Shown: positions 47,034-59,046 of the stretch, piece by piece
Position numbering within the stretch: the first letter of the stretch is position 1
Layout of the letters: every line of letters begins with the position of its first letter
NCBI GenBank assembly: GCA_905183005.1
Contig: CAJJDO010000039.1
Coordinates: 377,187-441,186 of the forward strand
DNA: 64,000 nucleotides
Source: Paramecium pentaurelia
Lineage: Eukaryota > Ciliophora > Oligohymenophorea > Peniculida > Parameciidae
Direction of reading: 5' to 3'
Program-made: the position numbers and the translations under genes
The notes under the pieces: model-generated
Told to the model about the DNA's origin: nothing
The model's input: the letters and a program-made list of their open reading frames with translations, nothing else
The model's database searches: none

Positions 47034-48569
47034 ATGAATTCTTTACAATAACTTTACTTTCAAGCTATAATTAAGCAATAGGAATTACAAAAAATCAAAT
47101 AAGAAGAATAGGTATTAAGATAAAATCAAGAAGTAATTTAATTTAAAATTATGTTAAGATTATAAAATAACAGCAACTTCTCACTATATTGTAACAACCT
47201 GATTCAAAAACAGATTAAAAGTATGATTATATGTCTAAAGTAGATAAACTTGGTCATTGATTGATATTTAAAATAGAATAACTTAATATTTCTAATAATA
47301 AGTATTGAGAAGAGAAACAGTTATTATACGAGATTAAATTGAAATTCATTTACCTTAATTTATGAATGTATTAGGTAATTTGATAATTCATGGATTGGAT
47401 TAAATAAAGGAAGAAGGAAGTTATATTGGAATTCTAAAATCCTAATTCTTAAATTAGCCAATGAATATAACAATGAGTAATTCTTTGTTTAAGACTCTTG
47501 CACTATTACTGAGATCTTCTTTAGTTGAGTTTGAGAAAAGTATATATATCATTTAATATTTAGATTAACTTTAAAATAAGAAATATGTTAATATGAAATA
47601 TTTCTCCTAATTTTTGTTGTTTAGGGATGATTTTTCTGATATATTTTTTAATACTCTTTATTAATACTAAATATCTACAAATAAATAAGTGAGTTAATAA
47701 CTAAGTTTTTATTAACTACATTAATTAATAATTAAAAATACAGAAGATGTTTGGAGTACATTCATTTTTAAATTTTTAAGTTAATAATAAAAAGAATTAA
47801 CAAAAGATTAATTTTTGCTTTAATTTAATCATTATATTGTTTTGATGAACAATTTTTTTATGAAGTCTAATCTTATCTTTGATATAGTTGAGAATATAGT
47901 AAAATAAACAGCCTAGTTACATAATGATTCAATATTTTAAGAAGTATAGATATAATTTTTATATTTTAGTATCTATTAATAATGGGTGATTTCAAGGCAG
48001 CAACCTAAGATTTTTTGAAAAAAGTATCAACAATATATTTTGATGATACTAATATTGTTATAGATTTGACAGAATTTACAATAAGAACAAAAAAAATACA
48101 TAATTAAATGAATAGTTCAATTTTATACATATTACCTACCCTACTTTAATTAGAGAGTCATATGATTGATATAACCTAATTGAATGATAAATAAGAACCT
48201 GTTCCTGTTAAAAATACATCTAATTATTATTTGAAGATGATAGAAAAATTGAAAAATAAATGTGTATACAATGGAGAAGAAATTTGCAATTGCAAAAAAT
48301 GTTAATGTATCAGAAGAAATCGAAATTCTGCTAATGAATCTCAAAGAAAGAAGAGAGATGCTTTGGAAAAGATAGGTCCATTGCAAGATGCTTTTGAGGA
48401 ATTACAAAAAAAGGTTAAAAGAGTAGAAAATGAGAATGAAAATCTTAGACATTTGCTTACAAATGTTTTTTAACATCCTTAAGTAGCAAAACTAGCTTCA
48501 ACTTTTATAGAACCTCTCACAAAAATAATATCAGATACAGATTCTGGATTAGTTTCATATGAATGTTGA
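47034..48569 (+). CDS. Helical protein with C-terminal Cys motif and bZIP-like segment
   Basis: Modelled as one 490-residue protein with introns 47240-47276 (37 nt) and 47944-47969 (26 nt); the total is a whole number of codons. The N-terminal 350 residues are helical, with conserved-looking HLPQFMNVLGNLIIHGLDQ. Near residue 385 come CNCKKCQC and then RRNRNSANESQRKKR, which resembles a bZIP basic region (N..SA..S, though the final Arg is one residue late), followed by a short zipper-like helix (FEELQKKVKRVENENENLRHLL). A transcription factor role is inference. An alternative is two genes, the second starting at ATG 47982. Confidence 0.5.
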
Positions 48570-48659
48570 AGTTTTATTAATTTATTTAATATAAACTATT
48601 TTTGATTTTTTGTTAATAAATTAATTGATTAAAGAATTATATTATATAACTTATAATAT

Positions 48660-49088
48660 ATGAAATAGAATGATGTTTTTACAAAAAGAGAAACTCTTCG
48701 ACCAATTAATACATTGACTTGTTTTGATTCTGCTCATACTAATTCTTTATACATTCTGAAAATGAAAGAGTTAACAGGAATTTATAAATAAGAAAGTGAA
48801 TTATTATAGGATGATCTCTCTCATATCAATTAAATAATTAACTCTTAAAGTGAAAATATACAAAATGAAATTTAACCTTAAATTCTATAACTTAAACAAT
48901 TACTTTAATAATAGGTTGTTGAATATAATCATGAAATGCAGGATTAGATTGTATAATTGGAAAATATTAGGAATGATAATCTAGAATTAGAAAAAGATAT
49001 ATACAAATTGCAATAAAGTTTGACTTAATTAGATGATCATATTGGATAATAGGTATTATAGAGAAAATATGATATCAAATTTTAATGA
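48660..49088 (+). CDS. Coiled-coil protein
   Basis: A 142-residue intronless frame starting MKQNDVFTKRETLRPINTL, then coiled coil from about residue 35 to the end (ILKMKELTGIYKQESELLQ, LEKDIYKLQQSLTQLDD). Not recognised. The short N-terminal segment before the coil has normal composition, which supports a real gene. Confidence 0.55.
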
Positions 49089-49283
49089 TTTATTAATATT
49101 TATATTAATTATATATATTAAAAGATCTAATAAATCTAAACTAAACAAGACTTTATATTCGTTAATACTTTTATAGAATAAATAATAGATATTAATATGT
49201 AATTAAATGTAAAATAAATAATAATATATAATTAAATAAATGAATATTTTATAGGATAATATTTATAATTTAACTTTGAATTT

Positions 49284-52200
49284 TCATTCCTTATCTATAT
49301 GCAAATGATCTTAAAGATAATCCTATTTTCCAAATTATTTTCTTTAATTAGTTTTTGATTATTAGAAAGTAGGTTTTTCTTTATCATTTTTGTCATATAC
49401 TTTAAGGGAACTATAATCTACTTATGTAACATCTACTTTGATTGGTATGCCTTAATTATAAATTTATAAAATACCTAAATTCATTAAATATGTTGCTCTG
49501 TCTTCATGAGTTTATATTTGTAATAATTATTTAAAATTAATGACAATAACCTATTTAGTTATTGATTCTAATAATTTCTTTTATAATAGTCCAAATCCAT
49601 TTAGTGTTGTTTAATCAAAATTTAATGTAGCTTGACTTACAATCAATAATGATGTTTCACTTAATATATAAATAAAATAATTACATTGAAGGTAAGTAAA
49701 ATTCAACATTAATACCATCAATATTTTTATTGGTTTAGAATTCAACTCCCAATAAATTAAAATATTGGGTACAGAATTCATTTGGAAAATGTTGTTTATT
49801 ACTTGTATTAGCAATTTAATATCTAGCCTTTGAGATTTTTTCTTCATTAAGATAGGTTTCATGAACTTTAACGGCTTTAGAATTTGGATATTTTCTAAGT
49901 AATATTTCATATGTCAAAGCAGTCTTAAAATTATCTTTATATTTAGCATCAACTATGCTATCTGCAACTTTGTCAATAACTTCAATTGGTTAATCTGCTA
50001 AAACATAATATTATAATAATTTAAGAGCAGTTGAACCTGAAATTTGTGTTTTTTCAACTATTTAATTAATTAAATCTACAAATTCTTACTCAACAAAACC
50101 TAAACTAGTACAAATTTCAATTATTTCATAATAATAACTTTTATAAGCTGAAGATTATTATTTAATCTTTTCTAATGTTCTTTTGAAGAGATCAGCTTAT
50201 TTAATTTTAGCTTAAGCAAATATATCTAATATTTAGATTCTTTATTCATTAAAAATAAAATAAAATGAATAGCCATATGTTTCAAGTAAAACATTATAAA
50301 CCATTTAGGATTGAATTTAAAATTTAGCAAATTTTTCTACTGCTCTCATAATTCTATTAAATCCAAGTTTTGAAGATAATTCACTAAATGAAGTTGCTAA
50401 CTCTTTTAAAATTGAATAATCTTTTGCGGACATAATTAAATCAAAATATTATTTAGCTTATAATTAAGGTTATATTGTTTAAAGTTTTGTTTTGACATTA
50501 ATAAATTCTTCATTTGTAAAATCACCTAATGTAATCAATTCTAAAATTGTTTAATATTTGACTTCTTACTCTAAAGCTTTGAAACAACTTTCTTTTATTT
50601 TATCTCTTAATTCAATAATATTTTATGGAATATTTTCAGCTTATAATGCAATTCCACATAATTAAACTTTAGTATGCCAATGAGTTTTATCATTATTTAA
50701 TTATATTACAGCTTCTTCTGGTGTCAATAAATTATGATTCATTAACAAATTAACAAATAAAGGATCAGGAAAAGGTAAGTTAGGATTTTTCTATTTGAAT
50801 TATTCAGAAATCTTTTTAAGTGCAGCACTAACATGTCTACTTAAATATCCTATATTTTCAAATCTGAAAGCAAAATTAACAATTGGATAAAGTTTTTATT
50901 CAGGTTATGCTTAATAAGCAGAAACCAAGATTTTAATAGCCCATTATAATTGATCACTTTTAATAAGATCCAAAAATTTATGTGAATTAAGTGTCATATA
51001 ATCTACAAATCTTTAAATTGGAATATTTTTAGGATCTCTAGATAATAATTATAAAAGTGAAGAAAATGATTCAGAATCAAATGGATCAATATCTTAAACA
51101 AGTCTTTACATCATTTATTTAGGATTTACTTTAATTTATTATTGATCATAAAATTAGAGGAGAGCAGTTCTTGATCTATTATTACAACAACAATTTATTA
51201 ATTCTCTAAAAACTCTTATAAAATCAAATTTTTATTATTTTACAAGTTCAATTAATTTTAAATAAGCTTCTTCTTATAATTAATATTTTATTTAAAAATT
51301 AAGTTCATTTTCATTAAATGTTTTTAAGGCTTATAATGGATAATTTTCAATTTATTCTCTACATACCTTAAAAAAAGTATCTAAATGTTCTTTAGCATCT
51401 CTATTTGCATATACAGCATAATTAATAGCTTAATTTAAAGGAATTCTTTTAGATTCTTTATTTTAAATGAATTTATCTACATATTCTTTCATATTTACTC
51501 CATTAATAAACAAGTAATTCAAAACTTTAATACTTTTATCTTCTAATTTTAATAAAGCTTATAGTATTTCATCCATCTTTTTATATTTCATTAAAGTTGG
51601 TATCAATTAATTTAATAATGCAATATCAATAGTCTTATTTGAAATTCTATTACATAATTCCATAAGCACTCTTTTAATAACATCCTAAGATATTTTTTAA
51701 GTAGTCATTTTAATCATTCTTTCTGAAATTTAAATTATAAATTTATCAGATAAATTTTATGGATTTTATTCTAAAGTAGTCATTATCATTTCTCTTAATT
51801 ATTTTAATAGATCAATTTCAAATTTACTAGGAAGATATTCATAAGCTTTGAATATATTTATGACTGATTCCTCTTATAATAGTTCAATTTTATCTTATAA
51901 AGAATCTTTAATCTTTTTAATTTAAACTGGTAATTGAAATTTTGGTGGAAGATTTTAAAATTGTACTTCAGCACATACCCTAAATAGTTAAGATTTCTAT
52001 ATAATATTGAATATATATATTATACTTATTCTATATCAAAACTGTCTAATAAACCATCTAATGCTTTAATAGAATTAGTTAAGACTGCCTAATCATATTT
52101 AGAGAGATTGCAATGATTTATTTTTATGACTACAGTACTTAAAAGTTAAGTTATAAGAAATGGAGACAATTATTTAGATGTTAGCATTTATTCTGATATA

Positions 52201-52665
52201 CTTTTAACCAAAGTCTCACTGTATTGATTTAATATTGATAAATCATAGTATATACTACACATGTTTCTAAATGAAAACATTTAATTGTCAGACATCTATT
52301 AAATTCTTTAAAATAACTAATTTTGGGTTTGATTAGTTATATTTGTTGGAATTCGATTTAATCTAAATTTTCTTAACCAAAATAATACATCCACAACATC
52401 TAAATTACAGATATTTATTACCATATTCAGTTAATTGACCAACAATATCATTCAATTTACTTGTTATTTCAGAAAAGTTATTATCTGAATTAATCTAACG
52501 ACTGAATCTTCCAAGTACTCTTAATGATATTACTACATGTTCATGTTTAAATTAATCTTTGTTTTCTTAATATACTTTGAAGAGACTTGTTGCATTTTCA
52601 ACACTACTCAATTTCTAAACTAATGATTCAAATGTGGCAAACCCAAAGGATATTACTCTATTCAT
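49284..52665 (-). CDS. Large helical-repeat protein with RAP domain (FASTK/HPR-like)
   Basis: About 1101 residues. Most of the protein is tandem helical segments of roughly 35-40 residues (SFGFATFESLVQKLSSVENA, FRNMCSIYYDLSILNQY, LIPTLMKYKKMDEILQALLK), like the heptatricopeptide or FASTK-type repeats of alveolates. The C-terminus looks like a RAP domain: GFGLLQKKLLESITKQVIVI and HEDRATYLMNLGI. RAP proteins act on organelle RNA, mostly in mitochondria; that role here is inference. Introns: 52400-52421 (22 nt), 51997-52025 (29 nt) and 49660-49684 (25 nt, ends AAG). No clear targeting peptide was identified. Confidence 0.7.
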
Positions 52666-52699
52666 CCAGAATTAAAAAAATTAATTTGATTTATAAAGC

Positions 52700-53427
52700 T
52701 CAAACTTCAAAAGTCAAAGTCATTTAAGATTGTTTCAATGAAATCATAGGTCTCTCTTTTTCTTTTAGTGTTTTTTTCCCTAAATCATAAATCTGCTGAT
52801 AAACTATCTTTTTATCACCTGTCTCTCCATAACCTTCAAGTATCAAACCATCTTTTTCTAATTTATATGTCAATTGCAAATTTTATATATTTCTATCCCA
52901 TTATAGAGTCAGTGAATAATATTACTTAGCATTATCAATTGTTGTTTTTGGCTATTAATTTATCTAACATAATACTTTTATTAAAAATAATGCTTTCTAA
53001 TTAAATGTTTCTAATTCTCTTATTAATTCTAAGTTATATTATTATACACTTATAGAATTAGCCTTTATCTAATCATAATCATTTAAATCTTTTGTTTTCT
53101 CTTGTAACTATTACACAGAATTTCTATTAAATATTTAAAATAATCTACTCCAAATTCTTAATCTCATCTTTTAATTTCTTTATTTCATCTAATAATTATT
53201 TTCTTTCATGATCTAATGAATGGTTTTATTTATGTAATCTATCATATTTCTCTTTCCATTCCAATGCTTCTTTTGATAGTTGAACTTATTTTTCAAGTTC
53301 TAATCTAAGAAGAAATATAATTTAAACAATACTTTATATTTTATAATTGTTATTTCAATTCATTATTCTCTATATTCAGCTATTTGATTGTATTTTAGTA
53401 TAAATGAGGGTCTATTTATGAATGCAT
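52700..53427 (-). CDS. Coiled-coil protein with globular C-terminus
   Basis: A 224-residue protein with two introns (28 and 25 nt, in the regions 53306-53333 and 53131-53155). The first 120 residues are coiled coil (KQLNIENNELKQQLQNIKL, KEALEWKEKYDRLHKQNHS). The C-terminal 90 residues look beta-rich and conserved (AKQYYSLTLQWDRNIQNLQL, DGLILEGYGETGDKKIVYQ). Not recognised. It is just upstream of the RAP gene on the same strand, 34 bp apart. Confidence 0.6.
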
Positions 53428-53607
53428 TAATATAAAAATAATAATTAATTTAGAATTACATATTCTATAATATAAATATTTAAATTATTTAATAAATAAA
53501 TAATCCATAATATTAAAATTAATCTATATTTATATTTTTTGGAAATATATTTTCAGTTTCATATTCATTTTACATAATTTTAATGAAAATATTAAACAAA
53601 ATATATA

Positions 53608-56600
53608 TCACTTTCTATTTTATTTTTTAACACTAATGAATATTTGGATAAATAAACTATTTATTATTATTATTATTATAAATCTAATAAAGGTTAAGTA
53701 ATTTTCAAATTTTCTTTAGTTTACAACATTTACTTTAAGTTCTAACTGAGTTAAATAGTTTTAAAGTATAAATGTAACATTTTATTCATCCTCAATAATA
53801 ATATTATCATTTTTTATTAATCTCCAAAAATCAATATTTAATATGTTAACTTCATTGTTTATTTAATTGTATATAGCTATATGAGTATTATTTAAGATAG
53901 AAAATAATTAACCTGGAAATTATTGAATAGCATAAGGATCTAATACTTAAAATTCATCTTAAAGTTTGTATAAGTAGATTTTCAATTATTGACAAATAAA
54001 TAATAAGTTGTCTTGTAATAGTTATAGAAGACAATTTAGATTAAATTTAGGAAGCCTAATTAAATTAGTTAATATAATTTAATATTCCTAATTTTGTAAA
54101 GTTATCTAAACATGAAATTATAAAATTTAACCATATCTCTATTATTGCCTTATATAATTTATTACAATCTTCAAATCTAATACATTTTATAAAGTAGAAA
54201 TTAAACTTAATATTTTAATTTTAGCATCATTTTAAAAATAAGGATGACCTAAATTTATTGAATCATATATATCTTAAATAGGAATTGTGTAATTTTATAT
54301 TGATAACTTTACTCCTTATTATATTTAAGAACATAAAATTTATATTTCATTAAATTCAAAAAGTGTTTAGCATATCTTATCAGTATCAATCTGATGAAAT
54401 AAATTATGATATTGTGTAATTAAATTAAATGCACAAGAATATATAAATGTGATTTCTTCATTAATAAAATAATAGTATATAAATTCAGATGTTTAAACAA
54501 TTAATATTTATTATTTTATTTAAGTTTCTTTAAGTTTACCTTTAATTAAAATAAATATTTCAATATCTTTTTTAAAATATTGTATTTTTATATTTTCTAT
54601 ATCAATTTATTATGTTATTATTATTCCTTCATTACAGCCATGAATCTTAAAATCTTCTGTTATTCTGATAGAGAATGTTTGATTTTATTCAACATTTTTT
54701 GTTATATCTTGTACTATAAATTATGGATCAAATTAGATAACACAAAGGTTGTTATAAAGATCAAGACATTTTTTTTAAGAAACCACTTTAAATGGACTTT
54801 GCAGAATAAACGATGTAGTATTTTATAAATAAAATTCATAAAATATTCCATGTACAAATTTATTTGGATTTATAATAGCTTAATTATTATTCAACATTAT
54901 TTTTGGATTACTTTTATTAATAAGTTGTAAATTTTCTTTGTAATTGATTACGAATAAATTTAATTGTTCACTATAATTACTATTATCTATCTGAGAATAA
55001 GGATTGATAATATCTATTTAGAATTAAAGGTTGTAAATAATTTAATTAAAATCTTAAAGACAATAATCTAAAGTGAAATATTTAATGTTGTATTCAATCA
55101 GTTCTTAATTTGTATTGTAATAATAAAGGAAATCAGAAATAGCATAAAAGTATTTATAAGGTGTAGAAATTATCTCATAGTATTCTAGATTATTTTTTTA
55201 ATCTATAAAAAATATCATTATATGAAATAAATCTTAATTTTATGTTTTTGTTGTTATAATTAAATTATTTTCATGAAACTAATATTCTAAAGGTTAAATT
55301 GGTATATAATCTTAGAAGTAAAAGGTCGAAATTTTATAGTAGTTCTCTTTAGTGATTAAATATTTATCTATCCTGTTCATTTCCTAATTCATTCCTATCA
55401 ATATTATTTAAAGAGGCTGACTTCTTTTTTAGAAACCTCCTAATAGTACCATTTTCAAATTGATTGCTAATATTAAATAAAATAGATTACTTTAAAAGAC
55501 AAACTATTCTACTTGAACTATCAAATGAGATTCATATTGCAAGATAAATATGTTATAAAAATTTAAAATTTTTATGGTATTTTTAATTTTCTCCTAAAAA
55601 TCAGTATTATTATTAAAGTAATGAGGATTGTAGTGTGATTAATTTATGAATGTATTTTCTTTTAGATATTAAAAAAAAAGTTAATTTGAATTCTATAATA
55701 AAATTATCAAATAATTTCTATATAATAATGAAACTCTAATCTATTCTTTAAATTATTGCATTTAATATGGAATCGAGTCATATAACTTCTAATATAATAA
55801 AAAAGTAATTATTCTTCCTTCTGTTTCTTGAACCAAAGCTAATTAGACATTTTAAATATAAAATATTTTAATTAAATTTAAATCAATTTTTAAATTAAAA
55901 TAGGAAAAGTCTTAAGAATTACAATGATAAATAACTAAAAGTTCATTTCTATTAAACATAAGATAATTTTATAAGTTTATCTTAAATATTAAAAATTTAC
56001 TGGCATGCTTTAATTGTTATCTGTTTATATTACATATTTGATTATTTTTAGTATGCTCTATTCTTTGATAAAATATATTTGGGAAATTAAAATGGAATTT
56101 TTAATTTGGATTCAAAAAGAAATGGGATTTTTCAATTTCAATATTATCAAAATTATCATCTATTTAAATCATATAATTATAATTTTTGAGATTCTCAATT
56201 GAAGTTTTTAATTTATCCTCTTAATGTTAATATTAATTTATTACAAAACATTTAATTAACTTAACTATTTAGTCTTCAATTTTATAAAATCCAACATATT
56301 TTATATTTGATTAATAAATAAAATAATTTTAAAATAAATTAATCTCGAATAAATTAACTTTATTTTATTTATCAACAATTACAAAATAATTGAGTTTTTA
56401 TTATATATAACAAAACTAATTAATCTCAATATGAATTTATTATGTTATTTCTTTTGTAAGCCTGACAATTAAATGATCACTATAAATTAGAAAGGTTAAA
56501 TAACGTCCTAATTTCATAATAGATTTTAAATTTATTAATTCAAAGTCAATTAATGTAGAATGAATAGTGTATTCCGAGATTATTTTATTTTCTAATGTGC

Positions 56601-57510
56601 AACTAGATAAAAGCATAAATTATAGATTTTTTATTTTTTCAATATGAATGGTAGAATCAATACTATTTATAGGTGATTGAAAAGATAAAATTCTTAATTG
56701 AAAGTATTCATGATCAAAAATTAGGAACAGATTATCTTAACATATGAAAATGTCTTATAAATACTTATTAGAATCAGATTGGGCTTTTAAATATATTTCT
56801 TAATCAGTAATTCTTATTAAATCTTATAGTTTATGATCATAAATCATTATTTCCCAATTAACACATTTATAAAAGGCTATTAACAAGGAAAAACGTTGAA
56901 TAATTTAATATTTAACTTCACATTATTATGATGAAATAGTATAGTTTTGTTAATATCTATTTCCTTCCAAATCAAATGTAATAATTTGCATTTGATCTTC
57001 AATTATACAAAGAAGATAAAATAGTTGATTCAAAAATACAAAACTATTACATTTAAGGCCATCCTAATAAAGAATTAAAAATGAAAACTCTTATATTTCA
57101 CTAAATTAAACTTAATATCCAATATATTTTTATACCATTACATCTTTACAATAAATTGAATAATCCAAATTTCTTTAATTCTAAAGTAGAGAACAAAAAC
57201 ACATCCCATCATCAAATAATAAATATTCACTTTAAAGAATTGAAAAATAATCAGGTGCAAATTCAACTTATGAAACAAACTCAATAAATGTTAAATTCCA
57301 TTTATCACTAAATAATTCTTAAAAATCATTAGAAAATCTATAAAATATGTTGGCCTCTTTATCAAGTTCTAAATAGAAATTTTGGTTTTCCATAAGTACA
57401 ATGTTTTAGCATTCTTATTCATTTGCTGGAGATAGATAGTTATTTTGATTTGGAATACTATATAATATTTCTGCTAGAGCATCTAAAATAAAAAAAGTGA
57501 TAAAATACAT
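53608..57510 (-). CDS. Giant single-span (type I) membrane protein
   Basis: An uninterrupted frame of 1301 codons, far too long to be chance even when TGA is the only stop. It starts with a hydrophobic signal-like segment (MYFITFFILDALAEIL), continues as a long F/Y/I/N/D-rich ectodomain with few repeats and scattered cysteines (for example PANEQECQNIVL), and ends with a hydrophobic helix (FIRFIIIIIINSLFIQIF) plus a short basic tail SVKKQNRK. So it is probably a type I surface or endomembrane protein. No enzyme motif is visible. Alternating strand-like segments suggest a beta-propeller or beta-sandwich ectodomain, which is speculation. Codon composition is even more AT-rich than its neighbours. 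Confidence 0.8.
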
Positions 57511-58174
57511 AAATTAAATAACTTTTATAAAATTTTTTATATATAGCTTAATATTCAATTTAAGTGATCAACTGATTTTTTCAATAATTATTGCAACAAC
57601 TACTTCTACATTATATTTAAATTTGAAATTTGTAAAAAAATAATAATATCAATTTAAATTATGAATGATATTGTTAATATTTTTTTTATATTGAAAATGT
57701 AAAAAGTTATTTTAATCCATCTTCATGTCAAATAATATTTTATTTCGAACAACAATTAAGATAAAATTATTTTATTTAGGTATCAATCTTATACAGAATT
57801 AGAATTGCTCTAATTTTGATTGATTCTAAATCAAAGTTTATTATTCTTCTTTAAGACCATCATAAAACTAAAAATATCATAGACAAGTAATACCAAAATA
57901 ATGAAGTTTATTAATTAATTTTTGATACAATCATTTTAACATTTGACAGATAAGACAATATTCATTGAGAAAATGATAAATGAAGAGTATTTGAATAAAA
58001 TATTTCCTAGACAAGATGCATTTACTATGTCATCACCTTTTTAAAATAAAATTAGTTAATAAGAAATATCAAATGTGTATATATATTATTTTAGAAATGC
58101 ATCAATATAAGACTTGATAAAAAATATATATTGAAAAAATTTGATATGATTGAAATCATACTAAAAATGTTGAA
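57511..58174. other. 664-bp spacer with protein-like fragments
   Basis: Promoter region of the giant gene plus, on the plus strand near 57975-58130, short protein-like pieces (INEEYLNKIFPRQDAFTM) that may be 5' remnants of the broken gene that follows. Confidence 0.35.
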
Positions 58175-58804
58175 ATGAGAATTTAAAGTACCTTATCCAA
58201 AATCAATATTATAATAGATGTTGAGAAACTATGAAATATGGAAAAAAACTCTTACATAGATGTTACTTCTATGGTAGATTGTTTACTTGTTTCTGAAATA
58301 ATAAGAAAAATTGGAAGATTTAAGTTGGATATCATCTTATTTCTAACTATTCAAGATATGTACAATCATTTGAAAGATCAAGCTATATTAAATTATGTAT
58401 AACTAGATAAATAAAATGACTTTAAATGAATTATTAATTATAATATATTCAAACATATAAAATTGATTCTAGACAATAAAGGTAAATATAATCCTTTAAG
58501 CTATTAATATCATCCTCTAGATTTGCTTGATTAAGTTCAAATAATATTATTACATAAATAATAGAATGAAAGTGTACTGTGATTGTTTAAAATACTTGTA
58601 AAAATACATCGTATTATGCTAGCACAACTTCATTAAGATATAAGCAAAAGTATGTGACTTAAATCATTTAAATTACATTTTATAAAAGCCGATATAGCTA
58701 GACCTAAGCAGTTCATAATGGGTGTAAATGATAAGGTTTTGGGGGATTATACTTTGTTGGTGAAACAATATAGTTTGACGATTAAATAAGATATATTCAA
58801 ATGA
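58175..58804 (+). pseudogene. Broken gene: one frame with four internal TGA codons
   Basis: One frame reads as coherent protein from about 58175 to the TGA at 58802, interrupted by TGA at 58232, 58427, 58580 and 58655, all in the same frame. Segments include SYIDVTSMVDCLLVSEII, PLSYQYHPLDLLDQVQIILL, LFKILVKIHRIMLAQLHQDI and KADIARPKQFIMGVNDKV. No introns fit. The simplest reading is a decayed paralogue whose stops arose by point mutation without frameshifts. Family unknown. Confidence 0.5.
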
Positions 58805-59046
58805 ACTGTAATAAAACAAATATAAACTTGAAAATAAAAAAATATTGAGCAATTAGATATATCCCCATAGTTAATATATAGTAAGAGACTTTAAATAGTT
58901 ATTTTAGAGATAAAATGAGTGAGTTTGCTTTTATAGTTTTGTTGGTTTGAAACTGCTAAAATTTTATTGAATTATAAGAAAGACAGTTTCAAAATTTTAA
59001 TTATATAAGTGCAAAAATTTGATATTATTTTTTAATAATTTTATTA

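Noticed and set aside
47982..48016. Overlap of two genes near 48000
   Set aside because: A 26-nt intron at 47944-47969 merges them into one whole-codon model; kept as an alternative only.
57540..58174. Separate plus-strand gene near 57975
   Set aside because: Protein-like pieces are short and interrupted by TGA; more likely remnants of the broken gene at 58175.
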